A program made the position numbers and the translations under genes. A stretch of 64,000 nucleotides of DNA from Palsa-504 sp963834685. Lineage in GTDB: Bacteria; Actinomycetota; Actinomycetes; Streptosporangiales; Streptosporangiaceae. The stretch spans positions 11,102 to 75,101 of the forward strand of contig CAWICW010000024.1 in NCBI GenBank assembly GCA_963834685.1, given 5' to 3'. Under the pieces are notes generated by a model. The model searched no databases, was not told the DNA's origin, and worked only from the letters and a program-made list of their open reading frames with translations. Positions 33,582-41,316 of this stretch are shown in pieces (the stretch's first letter is position 1; every line of letters begins with the position of its first letter).

Positions 33582-34289
33582 ATGCTGCGTTCTGCGAAAA
33601 GACTTTCCCTCCCCGTGACCCTACTTGTCGCCGGATTGCTGGCGGCCGGATGCGGGGGGACCATCAGCAGCTCGATCGGCAGCTTGCCGAGCCGGACCGC
33701 GACCGCCCCGGCCAGGCCCAGCGTCACGGCGGCCCCCACCACCCAGCCGCCGAGTCACATCGCAACCGTGACGTCAGCGCCGACCGCGCCGGCCACCAGT
33801 TCCGCGGCGCCCGTCGCCTCCTCCGGCACCAACCTGATCTGGCTCTGGGTCCTGCTGGGCGTCCTCGTCCTGGCCGGCCTGATCGCAGTGATCGCGCGCT
33901 CCTCTCGTCGCCGCTCGGCAGCCGCGGCGGGCTGGCGGTCCAGGCTCGTCGATGCGTACGCAAAAGGCTCGGCCCTGCATGACGCGATGAGCGTCGCCGA
34001 AGCGCCCGGCGGGCTGGCCGCCGCCGACGCGGCCGCCCGGTGGTCCGATATCCAGCGGCGCGCCGATGATCTGGCGCAGACGCTGTACACCCTGCGCGAG
34101 GAGGTCCCGCAGCACTCCCCCGACGGCGCCAGGATCGCTGACACGCTCGCCTCGCTGCGGGCTGTCCGCTCTGCGATGGACGCCGAGCGGGCCCCGGGCG
34201 GCGCCAGCCTGGAACAGGCCGACGTGGTCCGCAGCCGTCTGGCCTCCTTCGAGTCCTCCCTCCGCGCACTCACGGCTCCGGCCCAGTAA
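33582..34289 (+). CDS. Lipoprotein with single transmembrane helix and helical C-terminus
   Basis: A 235-residue protein from ATG 33582 (GGAAGGATC upstream). N-terminal signal with lipobox LLAAGC; Thr/Pro/Ser/Ala-rich extracellular linker up to about residue 80; one strong membrane helix (LIWLWVLLGVLVLAGLIAVI); then a basic RSSRRR stretch and a helical cytosolic domain of about 130 residues (RWSDIQRRADDLAQTLYTLR). Lipidation together with an internal TM helix is unusual, so the signal may instead serve as a first TM. Function unknown. Confidence 0.7.
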   Translation: MLRSAKRLSLPVTLLVAGLLAAGCGGTISSSIGSLPSRTATAPARPSVTAAPTTQPPSHIATVTSAPTAPATSSAAPVASSGTNLIWLWVLLGVLVLAGLIAVIARSSRRRSAAAAGWRSRLVDAYAKGSALHDAMSVAEAPGGLAAADAAARWSDIQRRADDLAQTLYTLREEVPQHSPDGARIADTLASLRAVRSAMDAERAPGGASLEQADVVRSRLASFESSLRALTAPAQ

Positions 34290-34431
34290 TTGCCATGGCC
34301 TCGCCGCCAGCACTCAACGGCGGGCCGAGCGCCGAGAACCGGTAGACGTCGCCCCCGCCGCCACGGTCAGGCCGGGCCTAACCGCATCTCGTGCGCGTCG
34401 TGTCCTGAGCTCCCACCGTCGGGTCCGCACG

Positions 34432-35688
34432 TCACCCGTCATCGGTGGCGCGGCCGGGTTGCGTCCCGAGCCACTGTGCGATCTCGAGCGCGACGCCGAC
34501 CTCGAGGCCGTGGCCGGCCAGCGGGAACGGGAGGAGCCGCTCGGCGCGCTGGAGGCGGTTGAGGACCGTGTTGCGGTGGGTGTACAGGGCCCGGGCGGCA
34601 CGTGCGGCGCTGAACTGCTCGCCGATGTATACGCACAGCGTGTCGCGCAGCTCGCGGTCGGCGCCGGCCAGCGTGCCGAGCGTCCGGGCGACGAACTCGC
34701 GGGCGCGCTGTTCGTCCTGGATGGCGAGCGTGACTAGCTGGACGTCGGCGAACCTGGCGACCCGCAGGTCCGGCCGACGGGACATCAGCCGCTGGGTGGC
34801 GACCGCGTCGAAGTGGCTGCGCCGGAAGCCGTCGACTCCGCTGCCTGCGGGGCCGACCGCGACCCGGACCGCGGGGTGGGCCGCGGTCGCCGCGGCGAGG
34901 GCGCCGACGTCGGTGTCGGCAGCGGCGGCCAGCCAGGCCCACACCGATGAGGAGCTGGCGATCACGGTCAGCACCTGCCGGGCGCGGGTCGCGGGGCCTA
35001 GGGCTTCGGCGGCCTGGGCGAGCGCGGCCTGGTCCGGACGGCCGGGGTCGGTCCACAAGACGGCGGCGGTTTGCCGGCGGCGCAGGTCGTAGCCCAGCCC
35101 GGAGCTGGCCCGCCCGGTGGTGATGGGGGCGCTTTCCAAGATGAGGCTCACCACCTCGAACCGGCGCGCCTGGCTGTTGCGGGCCAGGTCCGCACGCTCG
35201 CGTCGCAGCTGCTCGGACAGCGCCGCCACCATGTCATCGACGAAGCCGGCCACCGACCGGGAGCCGGCCGCCAGGGCCTGGCGCAGCACCGCCGGGTCCT
35301 GCGACAGCGAGAACGCGGTGCGCATCCAGTACGCCCACACGACGTTCTGCCCGGAGTGGTAGGTCGTATACACGGTCTGCTCGATCCCGCGGCGGAACGC
35401 TTCGCGCGCGATGCCGAGCACCTCAGGGGTGAGGTTGGCCGGGACCCGCCCGCCGGGGTCCTTCAGCATGCTGGCGGCCAGGTGCAGCACGTTCGCCCGG
35501 GTGCTCGCGGCGACCTCGGCGGCCAGCACCGGCTCGGAGCGCAGCGGCTCATCGGCCGCGGCCGAGACGGCCGCGTGCACCTCGGCCATCAGGTCGGCGG
35601 GCTCGTCCAGGAACACCCGCGCGACCCGGCGGACCAGGTCCGCGGCCTGCGGTGACAGCGGCTCCCCGGCATCGGCCACGGCCGCCAT
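34432..35688 (-). CDS. PucR/CdaR-type helix-turn-helix regulator
   Basis: A 418-residue regulator. The C-terminal PucR helix-turn-helix (HTH_30) is clear: LRDTLCVYIGEQFSAARAAR then ALYTHRNTVLNRLQRAERLL. The middle carries a GGDEF-like CdaR segment (VRVAVGPAGSGVDGFRRSHF). The N-terminal ~170 residues are helical and common in actinobacterial members. Start at 35688 (GTG). Faces the secreted protein gene divergently and may regulate it; no direct evidence. Confidence 0.85.
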   Translation of the reverse strand: MAAVADAGEPLSPQAADLVRRVARVFLDEPADLMAEVHAAVSAAADEPLRSEPVLAAEVAASTRANVLHLAASMLKDPGGRVPANLTPEVLGIAREAFRRGIEQTVYTTYHSGQNVVWAYWMRTAFSLSQDPAVLRQALAAGSRSVAGFVDDMVAALSEQLRRERADLARNSQARRFEVVSLILESAPITTGRASSGLGYDLRRRQTAAVLWTDPGRPDQAALAQAAEALGPATRARQVLTVIASSSSVWAWLAAAADTDVGALAAATAAHPAVRVAVGPAGSGVDGFRRSHFDAVATQRLMSRRPDLRVARFADVQLVTLAIQDEQRAREFVARTLGTLAGADRELRDTLCVYIGEQFSAARAARALYTHRNTVLNRLQRAERLLPFPLAGHGLEVGVALEIAQWLGTQPGRATDDG

Positions 35689-35876
35689 CCTACCGGCCCG
35701 TTGTGCACTCTGCCTACCAAGTGTTGCCTAGTTTGGGCGGATTGCCGCACTAAAACATTTGCTCTCGCTGTTGACATAACTATCAGTCACTGCAGCGATC
35801 ACCACACTGGAGGGTCGTGCGGGGCGCGGGCCCGGGACAGTCCCGGACCTGACTAAAGGAAGGACGGTGTTCACAG

Positions 35877-36617
35877 ATGAACACCAAGTCACTACTCACC
35901 AAGGCCGTGCTGACGGCCGGGGCGGTCAGCGTCCTGGCGGGCGCGGGCGCGGGCGCGGGAGCGACCGCGGCCAGCGCTGCCACCACTCCCGCTGTCCGCG
36001 GCGAGATCACCGCTGTCACCCACATCAGCCACCGCTTCGACGGCGGCGGCGCCGGCAACTGGGCCGTTGACAAGTTCAGCCGGACCCTGCAGATTCAGTA
36101 CCTGGGCAAGTCCACCGACCCGGCTTACGCGAAGACGCCGTACATGTACACCGCGACGATCTCCGACTCCGGGAGCTTTGTGAACATCCCGCTGGCGCTG
36201 GCCCCCAACCAGGGCGGGAACCACGCGGGCCAGCTCATGAAGGCCAACCAGGTGTCCGGCAAGATGACCGGCTCCGGCCAGTTCGGCCTGTTCTACGCGA
36301 GCGCCAAGGACGCCAGGGGCCTGGTCCCGAGCGCCCTGAAGAGCTTCGCGGTCAACGCTTACCCTGCGTACGCCTCTCCGGTGTGGCCCGAGCTGGCCTT
36401 CCCGGCCGGGACCACGTTTGTCGGCGTGAACGAGGGCGGCTTCGCCTACTACTACGACGTGCCCGCCCTGACCGTGACCCACATCACCTACAAGTGGGTG
36501 GACGGCAAGAAGGTGGCCGTGAAGCACGTGCATATCCTCAAGGCGCAGAACTGGGCAGACACCGCCTGGAACGGCGACGGCCAGGCCCCGCGCGACGGCC
36601 AGATCCTCGGCCGGTAA
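35877..36617 (+). CDS. Secreted hypothetical protein
   Basis: A 246-residue exported protein. Sec signal peptide: MNTKSLLTKAVLTAGAVSVL then a Gly/Ala-rich core and cleavage near TAASAA-TT. The mature part is rich in Tyr, Gly and beta-prone segments (YMYTATISDSGSFVNIPLAL, ITYKWVDGKKVAVKHVHILK) with no cysteines. Not recognised. A strong AAGGAAGGA lies about 12 nt upstream of ATG 35877. Followed by a clear terminator. Confidence 0.75.
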   Translation: MNTKSLLTKAVLTAGAVSVLAGAGAGAGATAASAATTPAVRGEITAVTHISHRFDGGGAGNWAVDKFSRTLQIQYLGKSTDPAYAKTPYMYTATISDSGSFVNIPLALAPNQGGNHAGQLMKANQVSGKMTGSGQFGLFYASAKDARGLVPSALKSFAVNAYPAYASPVWPELAFPAGTTFVGVNEGGFAYYYDVPALTVTHITYKWVDGKKVAVKHVHILKAQNWADTAWNGDGQAPRDGQILGR

Positions 36618-36632
36618 TCCCGTCCCCTACCT

Positions 36633-36661
36633 GAGCCGGGCGGCCCCGTGCCGCCCGGCTC
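36633..36661 (+). terminator. Rho-independent-like hairpin after the secreted protein gene
   Basis: GAGCCGGGCGGC - CCCGT - GCCGCCCGGCTC forms a perfect 12-bp stem with a 5-nt loop, 15 nt after the stop codon. No U-tract, as is common in actinomycetes. Confidence 0.75.
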
Positions 36662-36969
36662 CGTCATGCCCGGGACAGGACCCCGGCAGCCTTTCCGGCT
36701 CGGTGCGACTCGGGTGCGTACTGGCTCGTCGAGGTGTCCTGCCGCGGTCAGCCTAGCGGAGCAGGAATGCGAAGGCCGGGACGCCAATGCCGACCTGATC
36801 GGCGTGTGCCCGGCTGGCGCGCTCGCGGGCCTGCCGGCCGCCTCGCCCGCTTCGATGCGCTCCCAGAGTCGCCCGGAGTATCGAGACGGGCCAGGTCGTC
36901 GATACCGGGCAGTTGGAGCTGGCCAGGGGGCGGGTCAGCACCGCCGGATTCCGGCGTTGGCGCAGGTAG
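36662..36969. other. Intergenic region 3' of tRNA-Sec
   Basis: These 308 bases lie between the hairpin at 36633-36661 and the 3' end of tRNA-Sec. Several frames are open but none has a start with a ribosome-binding site and protein-like sequence. I see no supported gene or repeat. Confidence 0.4.
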
Positions 36970-37062
36970 CGGAGGCGGACGGGAATCGAACCCGCCAGCG
37001 CCGCGGTGCGGCGCTCACCAGTTTTGAAGACTGGGGGGACCACCAGGCACCCAGACGCCTCC
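36970..37062 (-). tRNA. selC: tRNA-Sec (anticodon UCA)
   Basis: The minus strand begins GGAGGCG and ends CGCCTCC plus a G discriminator, the base expected for tRNA-Sec. The anticodon arm is CCAGT-CTTCAAA-ACTGG, giving anticodon TCA (37025-37027). A long extra arm (GAGCGCCG-CACC-GCGGCGCT-like) and T-loop TTCGATT follow. The length of 93 nt without encoded CCA is normal for selenocysteine tRNA. A TAGAGT -10-like box lies 7 nt upstream of the 5' end. selB and selA are 8.7 kb away at 46-50 kb, with an unrelated gene block between. Confidence 0.96.
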
Positions 37063-37499
37063 GCGTCGACTCTACGGGACGCGGGTCAATCCCAGGGCGA
37101 GGAGCAGCGCCGCGATCCCGCATCTGATCGCGGCGGTCGCGTTCGTCCTGCTCGCTGGCAGCGCGCCAGGTCGGGCAGCACGTCGGCCAGGTCGATGAGC
37201 CGCATCGGCCCGTAGTCGCCGTGCAGCGGTAGCCAGGCCGGATCGCAGGCCGGGCAGGTGACGCACGCGTCTAGCGCCGTGGTATCGGCCAAGCGGTGCG
37301 GTCGGGTAGCTGCGGGGTATAAAAACGCGCTGAACGGCGGAAACGATTATCTAGAGGACCGCGCTGGCGCTCGGGCTTCACTGCACGGCAACGTGGACGC
37401 AGATGTGCCGGTTCTGTACAGTTCTCGTCCTAGGGGCGGACGGGGCAGGGGATGCCGTCAGACCGCCGGAGTACCGATTGCGAAAGGGCTGGCCTGCGC
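37063..37499. other. Spacer between tRNA-Sec and the GH13 gene
   Basis: 437 bases with visibly lower GC toward the right half (for example around 37320-37360). Apart from a weak minus-strand frame at 37086-37292, no gene is supported. CTGTACAG at 37417-37424 is a short palindrome upstream of the GH13 start. I see no copy of the tRNA-Sec 3' end here that would mark an attachment site. Confidence 0.35.
37086..37292 (-). CDS. Possible small Cys-containing protein or gene remnant
   Basis: A 68-residue frame starting at ATG 37292 with protein-like sequence DACVTCPACDPAWLPLHGDY then GPMRLIDLADVLPDLARC, including a CxxCxxC cluster, before the sequence degenerates into Arg/Ser. It sits directly upstream of tRNA-Sec. 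No ribosome-binding site is evident. It may be the 5' part of a gene truncated by rearrangement. Confidence 0.25.
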   Translation of the reverse strand: MADTTALDACVTCPACDPAWLPLHGDYGPMRLIDLADVLPDLARCQRAGRTRPPRSDAGSRRCSSPWD

Positions 37500-39089
37500 A
37501 TGGCGGCACCGACCTGGCTGAGTAACGCTGTCCTGTACCAGGTCTACCCGCAGAGCTTCGCCGACTCCAACGGTGACGGGATCGGTGACCTGCGCGGCAT
37601 CGCGGATCACCTGGACTACCTGGCCTGGCTCGGAGTCACAGTGGTATGGCTCAATCCCTACTACGTCTCCCCGATGCGAGACGCCGGCTACGACGTTGCC
37701 GACTACCTCACGATCGCTCCGCGCTACGGAAACAACCACGACCTAGCCGAACTCGTGGACCAGGCCCGCGCGCGCGGCATCAGGGTCCTGCTTGACCTGG
37801 TGCCAGGACACACCTCCGACACCCACCCATGGTTCGTGTCGTCCGCGCACGACCCGACAGATAACCGCTACATCTGGGCCGACCCCGGCCCTGACGGTCT
37901 ACTGCCAAAGAGATTCGTCCGCTCTCCCGGCAGCCGCCCGGGTGGATACCTGCCGAACTACTTCGACTTTCAGCCCGCGCTCAACTTCGGCTACGCCCGC
38001 ATGAAAGCGGACGAGCCCTGGCGGCAAGATGTGGCGGCCGAAGGCCCGCAGGCCAACCGCGCGGCGCTGCGCGCCATCATGGACCACTGGCTGCGACTGG
38101 GCGTGTCCGGATTCCGGGTCGACATGGCCTACTCCCTGGTAAAAGACGACTCTGGCTTCGCCGAGACCTCGCGGGTGTGGCGGGAAGTCCGTGCCTGGCT
38201 CGACCACGCGCATCCAGATGCAATTCTGCTGTCCGAATGGGGCGACCCGACCCTGGCCGTGCCCGCAGGATTCCACGCCGACTTCTTCCTCCATTTCGGT
38301 GGCCCGACCAACGGCCGGCCGCTGCGCTCACTGTGGAGCGACGGCATCTCGACCGAGCGCCCGGAATGGGCCGAGGAGCCGTACTACTTCGATGCCGACG
38401 GCCGGGGTAACGCGCGCACGTTCCTGGACGCCTACCATGACGCACTGGCCGCGATCGGTGAACCCGGGCACATCGTCCTGCCCACCGCCAACCACGACTT
38501 CCCCCGGCTACACGCCGGACGGCGCACACCCGAGCAACTACCGCCCGCCTTCGCGTTCCAACTCACCTTCCCGACCCTGCCGGCCATCTATTACGGCGAC
38601 GAGATCGGCATGCGCTACCTTCCCGGCCTCCCGGACACCGAAGGCAGCATCAATCTTGCCGGTTTCAACCGCGCCGGGTCACGCACCCCCATGCAATGGG
38701 ACTCAACCCCCAACGCGGGATTCTCCGCCGCTCCAGACGCCAAACTCTACCTGCCGATCGATCCCGACCAGGGACGCCCCACCGTCGCCGGTCAGCGCGC
38801 CGACTCCAATTCGCTGCTGAATTTCGTCAGGTATCTGATCGCGTTGCGGGGCGCTCACGCTGAACTCGGCCCCGGCGGCAGCCTGGAGATCCTGTCCGAC
38901 GCTTATCCATTCGTCTACCTTCGTGGTGGCCGGTTCCTAGTGGTCATCAATCCCAGCAGTAGCGTTCGTGTACTGCCGCACGATCGCCCTGAACTCGCCG
39001 CCGCGACCGCAGTAGAGGCTGGGGATGTCAGTCTGGACTGGGCGACTATCACCGCAGGTCCGTTCTCCTACGGGATCTTCCGGGTGTAA
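37500..39089 (+). CDS. GH13 alpha-glucosidase/alpha-amylase-family enzyme
   Basis: A 529-residue cytoplasmic glycosidase or transglucosidase acting on alpha-glucosidic bonds. GH13 regions: LSNAVLYQVYPQSFADSNGD at the N-terminus, LLDLVPGHTSDTHPWF (region I-like), GFRVDMAY with D208 as nucleophile, LLSEWGDP with E246 as acid/base, and TANHDFPR with D333 as transition-state stabiliser. All three catalytic residues are present. The closest style is the trehalose-synthase/oligo-glucosidase branch; the precise substrate is uncertain. The start is ATG at 37500 with AAAGGG upstream. First gene of the accessory block. Confidence 0.88.
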   Translation: MAAPTWLSNAVLYQVYPQSFADSNGDGIGDLRGIADHLDYLAWLGVTVVWLNPYYVSPMRDAGYDVADYLTIAPRYGNNHDLAELVDQARARGIRVLLDLVPGHTSDTHPWFVSSAHDPTDNRYIWADPGPDGLLPKRFVRSPGSRPGGYLPNYFDFQPALNFGYARMKADEPWRQDVAAEGPQANRAALRAIMDHWLRLGVSGFRVDMAYSLVKDDSGFAETSRVWREVRAWLDHAHPDAILLSEWGDPTLAVPAGFHADFFLHFGGPTNGRPLRSLWSDGISTERPEWAEEPYYFDADGRGNARTFLDAYHDALAAIGEPGHIVLPTANHDFPRLHAGRRTPEQLPPAFAFQLTFPTLPAIYYGDEIGMRYLPGLPDTEGSINLAGFNRAGSRTPMQWDSTPNAGFSAAPDAKLYLPIDPDQGRPTVAGQRADSNSLLNFVRYLIALRGAHAELGPGGSLEILSDAYPFVYLRGGRFLVVINPSSSVRVLPHDRPELAAATAVEAGDVSLDWATITAGPFSYGIFRV

Positions 39090-39386
39090 CCATTCCGCAT
39101 CCGCGTCATAAAGGACGCTGAATACTCGGTTACGGGACCGTATGCGCACCGGCGGGGCCATCCGGTTCTTGCGTCAGTTCACCGCTCACGGGGAGATCCG
39201 TCTGCTGGGCGTGCAGTCCGGAGGGTCCCTCGACATTTTCCGCGTAGCTGGTCGTGCCCAGTCACATCCCTGGACGAACGGCTGACGGCCGGTACGCTTG
39301 CGCCGGACGCCTGGGTAGAGTTTGGCACATGATGTGCGAGCCGCTCCGAACCGGCCGGCTCTCTGCGGCGCGGCCAGAGGACTCCG

Positions 39387-40580
39387 TTGCCTGAGCCTGC
39401 CCGGATCGGATCGTTCAGCGAGTCCGACGTCTGCCTGCTACTCACCGAGCTCGACGGTAGCCGAGCGTCAGCCCCTCTCGCCGGGTTCGGCCAGGAAGCC
39501 GCCGAGCGTTCGCTTTTCCCCGCGGAGTATCAACCGTCGCTGGGCTACCTGGCCGCCGTACGTGCGCTGATAGCCAGATCCGCCGGGTCCGTAGCACTGC
39601 TCTGCGCGACGCTGGCTGAGGAGATGCTCAGGAGGCGGGGGCGTCGGCTCGTGATTGTCTCCATCGTCAGGGCGGGGACTCCGATCGGGATCATCGTCAG
39701 GCGCTGGCTACGGTACCGGCACGCGTTGGACGTACCGCATTACTGCCTGTCCGCCGCCGGGCGCGGTCCCGACCTGAGCGCTCTCGGCTGGCTCGCCCGG
39801 CGGCATTCGCCGGACACTCTGCAGTTTCTGGACGCGTGGACCAGCAAGGGCACCATCCGGGCTGCGCTGGAATCAGCCGCATCGCATCTCGGGCTGCCTG
39901 GTCTCGATACGACGCTGGCCGTTGTCTGTGACACGGCATCCTGCACGGACCTGTTCGCCACTCGCGAGGACGTCCTGCTCCCGCATGCGTGCCTGGGCGC
40001 GGCGATGTCCGGCCTCCTGAGCCGTACCGTATCGGACTCGGGCCTGCTGAGCCCGGACGACTTCCACGGGGTTCGGTACTACGGCGAACTCGCCTGCACT
40101 GATCTCTCCCGCTGTTACATCGACACCGTCTGCGCGCGGTTCGGTGAGATCCGGCGGGCGGCGGACGGAGCCGCTGACAGCAGGCCGGTTTCGGCTCTAC
40201 CGGACCAGCGCGGCAAGGAGCAGGCGGCGCTGCTGGCGGACCGGTACGGCGTCAGCGACCTCGACCTCGTGAACATCGGGATCTGCGAGTCGACCAGGGC
40301 CTTCTTCCGGCGAAGGCCCGCACTGCTATTGCTGCACCCGGCGGCAGGACACCAGGTCAGCCATCTGCTGATGCTCGCAGCCGAGCGGCACGTTCCAGTG
40401 CAGCGGGAGACATCGATGCCATTCCGCGCTGCGCTGCTATTATCCGGCTCCGGCCGTCTCAGTGCGCACCGGGCACCGGAACGTCTGCCCAGTCAGGCGG
40501 GATGGACCCGGCCGTGCGGCTGGCGGCCGCGCCCCAGGCGATGCCATCCTGGATGCCGTCCTGGACGGGTAGCCCGGTAG
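39387..40580 (+). CDS. StiP-type phosphoribosyltransferase-like protein with Pelota-like C-terminus
   Basis: A 397-residue frame. Residues ~10-260 match the StiP/PRTase family linked to tellurite-stress nucleotide modules: FSESDVCLLLTEL, VIVSIVRAGTPIGIIVRRWL and FLDAWTSKGTI are its hallmarks. Residues ~290-350 resemble the Pelota-like RNA-binding domain (VNIGICESTRAFFRRRPALL, VPVQRETSMPFRAALLL). The last ~45 residues are Arg/Pro-rich, not family-like, and lie antisense to the PfkB gene end, so the native stop seems lost. The start is TTG at 39387 after AGAGGA. An overlapping 21-codon upstream frame (ATG 39329 to TGA 39394) may couple translation. Confidence 0.72.
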   Translation: MPEPARIGSFSESDVCLLLTELDGSRASAPLAGFGQEAAERSLFPAEYQPSLGYLAAVRALIARSAGSVALLCATLAEEMLRRRGRRLVIVSIVRAGTPIGIIVRRWLRYRHALDVPHYCLSAAGRGPDLSALGWLARRHSPDTLQFLDAWTSKGTIRAALESAASHLGLPGLDTTLAVVCDTASCTDLFATREDVLLPHACLGAAMSGLLSRTVSDSGLLSPDDFHGVRYYGELACTDLSRCYIDTVCARFGEIRRAADGAADSRPVSALPDQRGKEQAALLADRYGVSDLDLVNIGICESTRAFFRRRPALLLLHPAAGHQVSHLLMLAAERHVPVQRETSMPFRAALLLSGSGRLSAHRAPERLPSQAGWTRPCGWRPRPRRCHPGCRPGRVAR

Positions 40581-41316
40581 CGATCGCCGCAAGCATCGCG
40601 GCGGCAAACGCGTCCCCGGCGCCGGTGGTGTCCACGACCGCGACCGCGGCGGTCGGCACTTCCGCGCAGCCGCTGTCGCTGAACGAGCGCACGCCCCCGG
40701 CACCGCGAGTGAGCGTTAGGTACTTCAGCCTGCCGCCGGTCCACGAGCTGTAGGCAGCCCACGGATCTGCGGCAGCAGATTCCGGCACGTCAGACGCTGA
40801 GCCGATAACATGCGACACCGTCAGGGCAGCGCCCGGCTGTGCGAACGGCACCGTCGCGACGATGACGCCCGCGCTGGCCAGCTCACCGACGGCGGGCTCG
40901 AACTCCTCCCGCCAGGCGGCGATGTACACAAGGTCACCGCTACAAACTGCGCCGACCGGGAAAGTGACGCTGGTCAGGTGGTCGGCCGCGGCGCCGATGA
41001 TGGTGCGCTCTCCTGACGGTTCGATGAACAGCAGCACCTGCGAGGTTTCGCCGGGCAGCGTCAGCACGTGCGAGACGTCGATCCCGCGGTCCGCGAGGTC
41101 CTTCTTGCTGCTCTCACCGTAGGAGTCCCGGCCTACGTACCCGACCATCGCCACGGGCAGATGCCTGCTTGCGAGGGCCCTGGCCACGTTCGCCCCGGTG
41201 CCGCCGAGACGGCCCGCCAACCGCTCGGCCTGCACGAACTCCCCCGATGACGGCAGCCTGGGCAAGTGGTACGGCCAGTCCCAGGCAATCGGCCCCACGA
41301 CCCAGCACCTACGCAT
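40459..41316 (-). CDS. PfkB-family carbohydrate/nucleoside kinase
   Basis: A 285-residue ribokinase-fold kinase. The N-terminal PfkB signature is RLGGTGANVARALASRHLPV, and the C-terminal ATP/anion-hole signature is VVDTTGAGDAFAAAMLAAI with catalytic D in GAGD. It begins with MRRCWVVGPIAWDWPYHLPR, resembling nucleoside/sugar kinases. The ATG at 41316 overlaps the stop of the STAND gene by 8 nt, so the two are translationally coupled. Together with the ADP-ribosylglycohydrolase domain upstream, phosphorylation of ribose or a ribosylated product is a reasonable guess. Its 3' end overlaps the StiP-like frame in antisense. Confidence 0.88.
   Translation of the reverse strand: MRRCWVVGPIAWDWPYHLPRLPSSGEFVQAERLAGRLGGTGANVARALASRHLPVAMVGYVGRDSYGESSKKDLADRGIDVSHVLTLPGETSQVLLFIEPSGERTIIGAAADHLTSVTFPVGAVCSGDLVYIAAWREEFEPAVGELASAGVIVATVPFAQPGAALTVSHVIGSASDVPESAAADPWAAYSSWTGGRLKYLTLTRGAGGVRSFSDSGCAEVPTAAVAVVDTTGAGDAFAAAMLAAIATGLPVQDGIQDGIAWGAAASRTAGSIPPDWADVPVPGAH

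Noticed and set aside
36753..37043. Minus-strand 96-codon frame overlapping tRNA-Sec
   Set aside because: Runs through the tRNA gene and has no start signal; no recognisable protein features.
36970..37062. A selenoprotein gene with in-frame UGA near the Sec genes
   Set aside because: I looked for a frame continuing through TGA with Cys/Sec-type context near tRNA-Sec and selA/selB and found none convincing; the selenoprotein is presumably elsewhere.
36960..37100. Integrase attachment site at tRNA-Sec
   Set aside because: No duplicate of the tRNA 3' end was found near 45.6 kb and no integrase is encoded; the block lies on the 5' side of the tRNA.
37500..39089. GH13 gene as part of a glycogen/trehalose operon
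   Set aside because: No neighbouring TreYZ, GlgE or maltokinase gene; kept as a single enzyme of uncertain substrate.
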